This document shows positions 43,264 through 50,626 of a stretch of DNA of 64,000 nucleotides, in pieces. The stretch lies in assembly GCA_052161625.1 (NCBI GenBank), contig CP197412.1; one strand, given 5' to 3'. Below the pieces are notes generated by a model, which saw nothing but the letters and a program-made list of their open reading frames with translations, ran no database searches and was not told where the DNA came from. Both the position numbers and the translations under genes were made by a program. How positions within the stretch are numbered: the first letter of the stretch is position 1; each line of letters starts with the position of its first letter. This DNA comes from JBKCUI01 sp052161625 (GTDB taxonomy: Bacteria; Planctomycetota; Planctomycetia; Pirellulales; Pirellulaceae).

Positions 43264-45902
43264 CAAATCCACCCCGTAACGCGTCCATCGGCGGAAATGA
43301 TCGTTTCAATGTTTGGATGGTTTGTATGGTTTGATTTCCCCGACTCGCTACACGGGGGAAATAAATCAACCGTGGGTGTATATGTGTCTATAGGCTCGCT
43401 TAATTTATTTTCCACGCGTAGGGGGTGAGGGTTCCGAAACCCTCCAAACCCTCCATACCCTTCCCGAACCAGCCATCGCTTAACCGTTCCGTGGGTCGTT
43501 TCCGACTCAATTCGCTTTCCCTGCCATGTTCTATTCTTGAACGACAAAAGCTTTTTGCCGAACCGCCTAGCGTTCCACCGATCGCCGCATATGGTCCCAA
43601 CGGCTTCCAGTAACGTCGGACAACTTGGGTTCGACATGTCTTGCGAACTAACAACGCGTTCAATCTCCGATGTCGTTAAGCCGCTGTTGTCTGGATCGGC
43701 TTCGATCAACCCGACAATCAACATTGCCAGTAGCGACTTCGTTTCATCGGATTCGGTCGCACTCTTTCGTGTCGGCAAAGGATCCGCCGCACCTGACCAA
43801 ACCAACGCACCACGAACTATCCGCGTCCAGTCCTCGAAGGATCCCCAAACCCCGCCGGATTGCTCAGGACAACCAGCAACGTAATAGCTTCGGAGAACGG
43901 TTAACGCTGCCACCGCCAATCGGGGACGATTCGCAGCAACCCAACCCAACAGGTTTTCGTGGACGAATCCCGAACGGTCCTCTGGCGATTCCAACGGACT
44001 CTCCAACCGGATCGGCAAAACGCGTCTTGCTACGTCCGAACCGTATGCGATGTTGTTCCCGGTCGCTGCCCAAACGGTTCGCATTGGCAATTCCCCGGTC
44101 GTCCTGCTCGCACCTAGAACGCGATCGTTCCAAGTTCTTGCAGTTAACGCCGCGTCGATATTCGCACCACCTAGTTGAACGTCGAGATTATCGAAAAGAA
44201 CGCATGGCGTCCCTTCAATCGCGATCGATGTTACAAGCTTCCTTTGCTCCTCCTCGTCACGCGTGAAAGTCTTGCGTGATGCCGGTCGACCATAGGCAAT
44301 TAAACTTGCCGCATCGGCAAGCAACGACTTCCCAGCGCCGCGAATGTTCGCACCGATGGTAAACATGGGAACGCAACCTTCAATCGCTGCGCGTCCAATC
44401 ATCGAAAGAACCATTGCCAGCCATCCCGAACGGTCCGCCGGATCCACAAACGGGAAATCAACAACAACGTGCTCCAGCTCTGCAATAGCGGCTTTCGCGT
44501 CCTCGACCGTAGGCGATTCGGGAACCGCCGGAAAGTGTGTATTGGGTCGATATATCAAACCGGAAGGGTTGTCGTATCCGGCTTGCTGTAGGATCGTTCC
44601 ATCTGGACGGAGTGTCGGCGCTTGCACTATTCCGTTTAGCGGTCGCACCAACCCGTTGTAAAATCCTCGAAGGTGAACCGCATCGATTAGCCATCTTGGG
44701 GGACGCGTCGGGACAATCTCAACGTCGTCTTTCGTCTTTTGTTCTATTAACAATTGGCAACACTGAGAAATCCTCTCCCGAATTAACGCCGCTGGTAAAG
44801 GTCGAATCTGCAAAACGCCTTTCGTGGCTGCGTCCTCCGACTCAATCGGATGGACCAACGAACCACCGCGAACGAAAACCTTAACCGATTCGCGAATCTT
44901 CTCAGGGATCCATTCGCTATTCCAACCCAACGCTCCGAGGTGTTTAACAACCTGGTCGGCAACGTACCCTTCGTTCAATGTAACCAAAACCTCTGGACGG
45001 TCCGAACGATCCTCGCCTTCCTCTGGTTCCCAGTGTTTCGCTTGGTCGATTGCTTCGCGGATTGAAGATTCCCCGCTTGGCTTTCGAAGGATGTCGCGAA
45101 CGTCCTCACCTTGGCTTGCTTTAATCTCTCCCGGTAGTCTCGCAATACGAACGCTTGCCGCGATGCCGGTTAACACTCCGCCGGATGTCTGCGCCCCTCG
45201 TTGTCCTGGTTGATCCAAGTCGGGAACTAGAACAACGTGAACGCCGCGAAAGAGATTCGCATATATCGGGGACAACTTACAAGTCGGCAACCCTGCCGCG
45301 ATAAATCCCAAACCAGTTAATGCACTCGCATCCTTAACGCCTTCGGTTAATAACCACGTTTCGCCAGCTTGTGGAAGTCTGCCTGGGAAAAACATTCCCG
45401 AAGAACCTTTACCGCGTGCAAACTTCCCTTTGTCGCCTTGCCACAAATCAAAGGTTGAATGCTTCTCACCTTTGCTGTCCCAAACTGGAACGCGAACGAC
45501 TTCGCGATTGCCCCTCTTTGCTAACGTCGGTTCAAATAGCCTGAACGCATCCAGCGGCATTCGCTTTTCAATACAAACCGCTTCGATTAAATCTCGCTTC
45601 GGCGCGTCGGTCGTTTCGGCGGAGACTCCCAGTTCGCTCGCTAGCTGCTTGATTGCTTCTTTGTTCTCGATGCAGCTAAGCCATGCGAATGTTCCAATTC
45701 CGTCGCCGGAACCTTTCGGTAGGCAATGCCGACAAAAGACCTTTCCGTTATCGTCGAACTCTGGGTCGATGTGGAATCGATCCGTTCCGTTACACTTCGG
45801 ACATGGCTGCCCGCCGCTATCATCGCGATGCAATGGCAATGTAAGAATCGAACGCCATCTACCATGCGCGGCTTGTTTGATCTGTTGGACCAAATAGCTC
45901 AT
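43263..45902 (-). CDS. primase-helicase: zinc finger, TOPRIM and AAA+/SF3-like ATPase
   Basis: From ATG 45902 (4-bp overlap with the upstream gene) the product has 879 residues. A zinc finger with Cys34, Cys37, Cys57, Cys60 (PCPKCNGTDRFHID...VFCRHC) is of the phage primase type. A TOPRIM-like region follows (TWLLTEGVKDASALTG ... VHVVLVPDLDQPGQ), then a ~200-residue linker and an ATPase with Walker A GANIRGAGKS (Lys525), an LFDNLD Walker-B-like segment and sensor WAATGNN. The C-terminus is helical and may bind DNA. It should prime and unwind the element's own DNA, as alpha of P4 does. The region ORFs to 45950 extend the frame but lack a binding site. Confidence 0.8.
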   Translation of the reverse strand: MSYLVQQIKQAAHGRWRSILTLPLHRDDSGGQPCPKCNGTDRFHIDPEFDDNGKVFCRHCLPKGSGDGIGTFAWLSCIENKEAIKQLASELGVSAETTDAPKRDLIEAVCIEKRMPLDAFRLFEPTLAKRGNREVVRVPVWDSKGEKHSTFDLWQGDKGKFARGKGSSGMFFPGRLPQAGETWLLTEGVKDASALTGLGFIAAGLPTCKLSPIYANLFRGVHVVLVPDLDQPGQRGAQTSGGVLTGIAASVRIARLPGEIKASQGEDVRDILRKPSGESSIREAIDQAKHWEPEEGEDRSDRPEVLVTLNEGYVADQVVKHLGALGWNSEWIPEKIRESVKVFVRGGSLVHPIESEDAATKGVLQIRPLPAALIRERISQCCQLLIEQKTKDDVEIVPTRPPRWLIDAVHLRGFYNGLVRPLNGIVQAPTLRPDGTILQQAGYDNPSGLIYRPNTHFPAVPESPTVEDAKAAIAELEHVVVDFPFVDPADRSGWLAMVLSMIGRAAIEGCVPMFTIGANIRGAGKSLLADAASLIAYGRPASRKTFTRDEEEQRKLVTSIAIEGTPCVLFDNLDVQLGGANIDAALTARTWNDRVLGASRTTGELPMRTVWAATGNNIAYGSDVARRVLPIRLESPLESPEDRSGFVHENLLGWVAANRPRLAVAALTVLRSYYVAGCPEQSGGVWGSFEDWTRIVRGALVWSGAADPLPTRKSATESDETKSLLAMLIVGLIEADPDNSGLTTSEIERVVSSQDMSNPSCPTLLEAVGTICGDRWNARRFGKKLLSFKNRTWQGKRIESETTHGTVKRWLVREGYGGFGGFRNPHPLRVENKLSEPIDTYTPTVDLFPPCSESGKSNHTNHPNIETIISADGRVTGWI

Positions 45903-46033
45903 TCGTCCACCTCGCTTTCGGTGAACGCTTCTTCTCGTGCCGCCTGGCACTCATCGCAATCGCATAGTTGCGGTAGCCCTGTGCATAGATCGCACTGGCA
46001 ATCCGAATTGTCTGAATCGGCTTCATGCGCCAT
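45899..46033 (-). CDS. 44-aa Cys-rich mini-protein
   Basis: ATG 46033 is preceded by AAGGAG seven bases upstream, a strong site that decides the start. The product (MAHEADSDNSDCQCDLCTGL...) has six Cys in the pattern CxCxxC and CxCxxC, so it likely binds metal, and an acidic end. It is the first gene after the terminator at 46072 and overlaps the primase start by 4 bp. No family recognised. Confidence 0.6.
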   Translation of the reverse strand: MAHEADSDNSDCQCDLCTGLPQLCDCDECQAAREEAFTESEVDE

Positions 46034-46071
46034 AATGAAATGACTCCTTACGTTTCGATGTTCGAAATGAG

Positions 46072-46105
46072 AAAAACCCCTGGAACTCAGCCCCCAGGGG
46101 TTTTT
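46072..46105. terminator. strong bidirectional rho-independent terminator
   Basis: AAAAACCCCTGG (46072-46083) pairs with CCAGGGGTTTTT (46094-46105) around a 10-nt loop. It lies between the DUF1580 gene and the 44-aa gene. It ends the integrase-side transcript and must be bypassed, or a promoter must lie between 46034 and 46071, for expression of the replication/protease chain. Confidence 0.88.
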
Positions 46106-46110
46106 CGTTT

Positions 46111-46446
46111 TCAAGAGACAAGCGATCGGTCGGTAGATGCGACGATGAACCGATTCAAAGCTTCCATGCTTGTCACCCAGTTCGGGCCGACTTTAACCGC
46201 TTCCAGCTTGATACCCTTGATGCCTCGAAGTACCCAACGCGATAGAGTCGCCTTGTCGGGTCTTGAACCGCTTATGTTCTGAAGCTCGACGCGTGCCTGA
46301 GAGAAAGTGAGAACCGACTCACTGAGAATTCGACTCACCGTCTCGGCGGTGTTTACTTTCGGCGGTGCAACGTGTTTGGGCGTTTCAACATTCTTGGGTT
46401 GTTGGTGTGCAGAACTGGCGTCTGCTTTTGGTTTGCGTGATGGCAT
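46111..46446 (-). CDS. DUF1580 domain protein, likely DNA-binding regulator or excisionase-like
   Basis: ATG 46446 follows GGAGG with ideal spacing (a frame extension to 46476 lacks one). The 111-residue product has a Pro/Lys-rich N-terminal tail and then the DUF1580 block: ILSESVLTFSQARVEL, DKATLSRWVLRGIKGIKLEA, VGPNWVTSMEALNRFI. DUF1580 is known essentially from planctomycetes; its layout (HTH, then wing-like KVG segment) is that of MerR/excisionase-type folds. In this position, between integrase and the replication chain, a repressor or recombination directionality factor is plausible. Confidence 0.75.
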   Translation of the reverse strand: MPSRKPKADASSAHQQPKNVETPKHVAPPKVNTAETVSRILSESVLTFSQARVELQNISGSRPDKATLSRWVLRGIKGIKLEAVKVGPNWVTSMEALNRFIVASTDRSLVS

Positions 46447-46550
46447 AAAAAAACCTCCGTTTGTGATTAAACGCAACGGAGGTCAACTTAGATAAAGGCG
46501 GGGTACGTTTCAGGGTACCCTTTCACGCGAACTCAAGATATTTTTCTTCT

Positions 46551-46928
46551 TTATTCGCTCCTGTCTTTCCATGTTACATGCCGATGTGCGCCAGAAATGA
46601 TAAAGTCGTACCCTATCGTCCTGACTTTTTTTCTGAGTCCTTTCAAAACCTTCTTGATCGCATCGTCCGTGACTTGTGATGGCCATTCGCGATGGAGTAA
46701 TTCAAATTCGGTTGTTGTGTGATTGCACACTACTGAATAGGCGATTCGTTCATTCGGACTGAGTGAGGCAACAAAAGACGATTCTTGTTGTGCGTCCATT
46801 CGGTCAAAGAGAGAGGTGTATCCCTGCCATTCTTCGATTATCTCTCGCAACTCTTCTGCGTATGGGCATTGGTAGGTTCCATTCTCTATCATTCCAAGAA
46901 TGATCTTTCCGGCCATTTTCGTATTCAT
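46551..46928 (-). CDS. hypothetical protein between integrase and DUF1580 gene
   Basis: The 125-residue product starts at ATG 46928 (AAGGT upstream; a frame extension to 46988 lacks a site). It contains a helical region followed by DAQQESSFVASLSPNERIAY, resembling an HTH-containing transcription regulator, and a basic C-terminus (VLKGLRKKVRTIGYDFII). The pattern S-x-x-E-R-x-x-x helix suggests a LuxR-like or response-regulator HTH (here SDxE-like LSPNERIAYSVV), but I cannot confirm it. Confidence 0.55.
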   Translation of the reverse strand: MNTKMAGKIILGMIENGTYQCPYAEELREIIEEWQGYTSLFDRMDAQQESSFVASLSPNERIAYSVVCNHTTTEFELLHREWPSQVTDDAIKKVLKGLRKKVRTIGYDFIISGAHRHVTWKDRSE

Positions 46929-47044
46929 TGTCAGATACCTTATGTGTTTAGAAGTCGCTGCCAGCCCGACCACCAACGCATAAGGCAACGTTGATGATCG
47001 GACCGACGCGGGGTTAATTACTCCCCTGGCGACGCGAATCGATT

Positions 47045-48289
47045 TTACAAGCTTGGCATTACCTTGGAAGCTTCGATAGCTTGGCGAACGGTCGCCTTGC
47101 TATATCGCTGCGTCGTCGCAAGGTCGGAATGACCAAGCAACGCTTTTGCGTTTTCCAGCTTCAACGTTTCAGCAACCATAGTTCCAACCAAATGCCGGAC
47201 CTCGTAAGGCGTCCAGACTGGAACGCCTGCGTCCTTTGCTGCCCGCTGTAGTGCTCTCCTGTACGAATCCTTCGTGTAGCACTCTCCCGGCTTTCGCTGT
47301 GCGTCCTGTTTGGATCGGTCCCTCTGGCTCGGCTGCACCTTAGTCTTGCGGGTCGCTCGCTTCTGGGCGTTTTGCCAAGCCACGCTTTCTTTGGGTGAGA
47401 ACAGGAAGCTTTCTGGGTGACGGTTGATGTAGTCTTCGACCGCTGACCTCGCATCTCCGACCAACGGGACAATCCGTTCCTTGTCCTTGTTGGTGTTCTT
47501 GTGGGTCGATGGAATGTAGAGCCACTCGGGACCGGAACGATCGATGTCGCAAGGTCGCATGGAGCAAAGTTCCGATGGACGCATCCCGGTAGCCACCTGA
47601 ACTCGCAGCATAGCACGAAGGACGGGTGAAAGCTTTTCCGCTGTGGCGCGAACGTGCTGGATGTCCACCGGCTTTACGGTGCGTCCCTCCTTTGCGGTTG
47701 TCCTCCCTTTGCGTAGCGGCTCGATGGTCTTTAGTCGCTGATGGACCTCGACCCCAACCAACTCCTGACCGACAGCCCACTTGAAAGCTCGAATGACCAA
47801 ATTGGTGAGGCTGTTGGCATATCGTCGGGACACCCCCGTTTTGATCCATTTTTCCCGGACCTCCCGCAGCAAAACCGGACCGAACCTTTCTGCATCCACT
47901 TCCCCCGCATGGCTTCGGATGTCCTCGCAAACTCGCTTTGCTTTGCGGATAGCTTCCGGGTCGTTCCGGTAGTACCCCTCGCAATGCTGGATGTATGCGG
48001 CTGCTAGGTGCTTCACCAGAATCGGCTCATCGGACTGGTCAACCTTTTCGGGGGTGTCGCTAGGCTGCATTCCCAACCCGACAGCCAATTGGCGAACGGA
48101 TTGCGGTGTAAGTTCCGCCGGGAGTTTGTAACCGTTTGCCTGGTACGCCTGCAAAATGTACGCAAACTTGGTGTGGACCTCGGGTGTATTGTGTTTCCCG
48201 AGGTAGAAAGTGACCCCATCGAACTTGGCGATCGACTGACCGCTGATGTGGAACGAGATAGCCGGTGCTTCGGCTTTTGGTCTTGGCAT
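47045..48289 (-). CDS. tyrosine recombinase (integrase)
   Basis: From ATG 48289 (AGGAG upstream) the product has 414 residues, the normal size of tRNA-integrating integrases. The C-terminal catalytic domain has Arg237 in ATGMRPSEL, a Lys in the THKNTNKDKER beta-hairpin, Arg365-His366 in PYEVRHLVG (the usual His before is Tyr362), His387 in LLGHSD and nucleophile Tyr396 in TTQRYS. The N-terminal arm-binding and SAM-like core domain fill the first ~200 residues. It should recombine the 120-bp attL/attR sites that flank the element. The gene reads from near attR leftwards. Confidence 0.92.
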   Translation of the reverse strand: MPRPKAEAPAISFHISGQSIAKFDGVTFYLGKHNTPEVHTKFAYILQAYQANGYKLPAELTPQSVRQLAVGLGMQPSDTPEKVDQSDEPILVKHLAAAYIQHCEGYYRNDPEAIRKAKRVCEDIRSHAGEVDAERFGPVLLREVREKWIKTGVSRRYANSLTNLVIRAFKWAVGQELVGVEVHQRLKTIEPLRKGRTTAKEGRTVKPVDIQHVRATAEKLSPVLRAMLRVQVATGMRPSELCSMRPCDIDRSGPEWLYIPSTHKNTNKDKERIVPLVGDARSAVEDYINRHPESFLFSPKESVAWQNAQKRATRKTKVQPSQRDRSKQDAQRKPGECYTKDSYRRALQRAAKDAGVPVWTPYEVRHLVGTMVAETLKLENAKALLGHSDLATTQRYSKATVRQAIEASKVMPSL

Positions 48290-48367
48290 GAAAGCAACTC
48301 CTGTGCATTGTCGCTTATCCACCGGTGTACCATCTTGCTAGGACGGTTTTGGTGTATAAACTTCAGG

Positions 48368-48487
48368 TTTACAGGGTCGCTCGGGAAAATCCCGGTACGC
48401 CACAGGTGGCGTCCGACCAACAAAAACATTGACAAAACTGACAGTACCCCCGGCAAGGTTCGAACTTGCGACCTCAGCTTTAGGAAA
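48368..48487. repeat. attR: right 120-bp direct repeat
   Basis: Identical to 38823-38942. It includes the tRNA-Arg 3' half from the anticodon loop and 77 bases of downstream flank with the same two small palindromes. Together with the host 5' half of the tRNA gene, it restores a complete tRNA after integration. Confidence 0.92.
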
Positions 48488-48518
48488 GCCGCGCTCTATC
48501 CAACTGAGCTACGAGGGC
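48445..48518 (-). tRNA. tRNA-Arg (anticodon CCT)
   Basis: Read on the minus strand: acceptor GCCCTCG, D arm GCTC-AGTTGGATA-GAGC, anticodon arm CGGCT-TTCCTAA-AGCTG with anticodon CCT, T arm GCAAG-TTCGAAC-CTTGC and acceptor 3' strand CGGGGGT with discriminator A. The first pair is G-U and there is one U-G pair in the acceptor stem. CCA is not encoded. The gene is the integration target of the element at 38823-48487. Confidence 0.95.
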
Positions 48519-48645
48519 TTCGGGTTGTCCGGCCCCTTTCCAGGTCCCGGATGACCAACTGCGAAAATTCATGATAGCAGCATCCGACGGTTCCCAAAAG
48601 TCTCCCCCTTCTACGAACATGGCGTAAGCCAAAAACACCGGAGCT

Positions 48646-49743
48646 ATGACGTCCCAACCTCGGAACCCCCACTCGGAATCTTGCTCCATCGGCGACGCTC
48701 TTTTCGGCCACCGCATCGGTGATGCCAATCTCAATCGCGCTCACGAAGCCCTCCGCACCCTCGAAGATCTCGCTCGCTTTCGCAACTTGCCCCTCCTCCA
48801 ACAGGCGTACAAAGAAACACGCCATCTCCTCCAATCTTCCATCCAATCTTGGGATGCGAACGCGCTCCTCATCGCACGCGACGCTCAAGGCGATGTCGGC
48901 AGAACCTTTAAAACTCCTACCGAACTTCAAAGACCCAGCGCTTTTTTCGATGTCGCTGCCGCCGCCTCCCAACGCTTGCAACAATCCCTTCGCGCGCTCG
49001 AAGAAGTTGCCAAAGTCCTTTACCCTGCCTCGGCACCCTCCATCGAAGCGATCCGATACCGCGCCTACGATCTGAATGCCTCCCTTCAGCTCTCGCTCCA
49101 ACGCGATCGCGACTTCCTTGGCAACGCAAAACTTTATGTGCTCGCTGATTGCACTCCTTCCTTAAAAGACTTCCAATCAAGAATCGAAGCGATCGCCCGT
49201 TCAGGTGCTGATCTCATCCAACTCCGCGAGAAAGAAAAGGACGCCGCGGAGATCTTGACCTACGCCCATGCCGCCATCGAAGCGATCGCCCCTCACACCA
49301 CTCGCTTGATCATGAACGATCGAGCCGACTTGGCAGTTCTCGCCAATTCCTTCGGCCTCCATGTCGGGCAAACCGATCTACGATTAGACCAAGCCCGCAA
49401 GATTGTTTCCGCAAGCTCCATCATTGGGCTTTCCACCCATTCCCTCGAACAGATTCAATCCGCGATCGAGCAAGGGGCCGATTATATCGGATGCGGCCCA
49501 ACCTTCCCCTCAACCACGAAACACTTCGATGCGTTTGCAGGAATCCCCTTCCTCCGCGCAGCTGCACCCCTCGCTACCGAAGCTCAATTGCCTGCCTTTG
49601 CCATAGGCGGCATTCGCGAAGAGAACTTGGATCAAGTCCTCGAGACAGGATTCCAACGCGTCGTCGTCGGCAGCGCGATTTGGAATGCCGCCGAACCCGA
49701 TCGAGCAACGGATCGATTCCGTTCGCGGTTGGATCGCGATTAA
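48646..49743 (+). CDS. thiE: thiamine-phosphate synthase with N-terminal extra domain
   Basis: ATG 48646 follows CGGAG. The 365-residue product is longer than ordinary ThiE (~210). Residues ~1-155 form a helical N-terminal domain (GDANLNRAHEALRTLEDLAR) like the ThiD2-type extension seen in some ThiE proteins. The C-terminal TIM barrel has LYVLADCT, LIQLREKEK, IMNDRADLA, GLHVGQTDL, GCGPTFPSTTK and GGI-GSAIW, all TMP synthase motifs. It joins HMP-PP and thiazole phosphate. I find no TPP riboswitch in the 127 bp upstream. It overlaps the convergent isomerase gene by 4 bp. Confidence 0.9.
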   Translation: MTSQPRNPHSESCSIGDALFGHRIGDANLNRAHEALRTLEDLARFRNLPLLQQAYKETRHLLQSSIQSWDANALLIARDAQGDVGRTFKTPTELQRPSAFFDVAAAASQRLQQSLRALEEVAKVLYPASAPSIEAIRYRAYDLNASLQLSLQRDRDFLGNAKLYVLADCTPSLKDFQSRIEAIARSGADLIQLREKEKDAAEILTYAHAAIEAIAPHTTRLIMNDRADLAVLANSFGLHVGQTDLRLDQARKIVSASSIIGLSTHSLEQIQSAIEQGADYIGCGPTFPSTTKHFDAFAGIPFLRAAAPLATEAQLPAFAIGGIREENLDQVLETGFQRVVVGSAIWNAAEPDRATDRFRSRLDRD

Positions 49744-50555
49744 GCTTGCACGGCGGCGATCATGTTCCGCATACTCGACTCTAGAATGGTTTCCACACCC
49801 GGGGAGTAATCGAACACTTCAACGCTGACCCAGCCTTGATAGTCGATGTCCCGGAGCGCTTGGAAGATCGGCCGCTGATCCACATCCCCCATGCCGGGCC
49901 CAAGTCGATTGGGGTCGTTGGCATGAAAGTGAATCATCAGATCAGCGTTGTCGCGAATGATCTTGTCAATCGGTTCCCCTTCGCTGCTCATCGCTTTGAC
50001 ATCCAGGTGCAGCTGAATGGAATCGCTATCCAAACGAGCGATCAATTCTCGCGCCTGCTTCGCATGATTGAGGAAATTCCCTTCTTGGGGACCAAGGGGT
50101 TCAATCGCGATTCGGACGCCATGTCGCTCCAGCGCCGGCAAGACCTTTTCCAATACCGATGCGGCATTCTCCATCGCGCGATCATGCCCCATTTCGGGCG
50201 GGAAGTTGCGTTGAAGCGGCGATCCCAACACCATGATCTTTCCCTCCAAGTCCGCACAAAGCTGGACGAGCTCGTTCAGGTATGCCGAGGTACGTGCTCG
50301 AATGTCGGCATCGTCGGTGGTCAGGTGATAACCTTCGGTCTTGGCCAATAGCCAATGAAGTCCGATGATTTCCAACCCAAACGACTTCGCCGATCGGAGG
50401 TAATCCGATCGCTGCTGCGCGGTGATCCGATCGGCTCGAGTACCGAGGGTAAATGGTGCGACTTCGATGCCCGTGTAGCCATGCTTCCTGGCCATCTCGA
50501 AGCCTTCTTCAATAGGCCAATCGCCGAACGTCTCGTTGCAAATCGCGAACTTCAT
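49740..50555 (-). CDS. sugar phosphate isomerase/epimerase-like TIM barrel (AP endonuclease 2 family)
   Basis: ATG 50555 gives 271 residues; the frame is open to 50804 but without a start context. MKFAICNETFGDWPIEEGFE, then GYTGIEVAPFTLG, GLHWLLAK, IAIEPLGPQEGNFLN, LHLDVKAMSSEG, IHFHANDPN and VSVEVFDYSPG are typical of the xylose-isomerase-like superfamily, with metal-binding Glu, Asp and His residues. The substrate in planctomycete members is unknown. The gene overlaps thiE tail to tail by 4 bp. Confidence 0.85.
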   Translation of the reverse strand: MKFAICNETFGDWPIEEGFEMARKHGYTGIEVAPFTLGTRADRITAQQRSDYLRSAKSFGLEIIGLHWLLAKTEGYHLTTDDADIRARTSAYLNELVQLCADLEGKIMVLGSPLQRNFPPEMGHDRAMENAASVLEKVLPALERHGVRIAIEPLGPQEGNFLNHAKQARELIARLDSDSIQLHLDVKAMSSEGEPIDKIIRDNADLMIHFHANDPNRLGPGMGDVDQRPIFQALRDIDYQGWVSVEVFDYSPGVETILESSMRNMIAAVQA

Positions 50556-50626
50556 TGCTGTTCCTGGTGCTGGATGGGGAGAGGACAGTGGTGGGAGGAA
50601 GGAGTTGAAAGAAAACAAAAGAGAAA

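Larger units (their letters stand above)
38823..48487 (-). mobile_element. 9.5-kb integrative element in tRNA-Arg(CCU), satellite-like
   Basis: The two 120-bp repeats are 9,545 bp apart. The right repeat abuts an intact tRNA gene whose 3' half it supplies, and a tyrosine recombinase gene reads away from it, the standard geometry of a tRNA-integrated element. All cargo genes are on the minus strand: integrase, unknown 125-aa gene, DUF1580 gene, terminator, then an overlapping chain from 46033 to 38993 with primase-helicase, small proteins, zinc ribbon, coiled coil, ClpP-like protease and small-terminase-like protein. There are no recognisable capsid, portal, tail, large terminase, lysis, conjugation or toxin-antitoxin genes. 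The layout recalls P4/PICI-type satellites; a decayed prophage is the main alternative. Confidence 0.85.

Noticed and set aside
42890..43369. A 159-aa frame on the minus strand
   Set aside because: Its upstream two thirds overlap the end of the primase gene and the 81-aa gene in another frame. Only its last 43 codons, from an ATGA-coupled start at 43021, look real.
38823..48487. Defence island or CRISPR array
   Set aside because: No regularly spaced repeats, Cas, restriction-modification, toxin-antitoxin, retron or Argonaute-like genes are recognisable in the element.
48519..48645. TPP riboswitch upstream of thiE
   Set aside because: I looked for the CUGAGA and GGAUAAUGCCAG-type blocks and do not see them.
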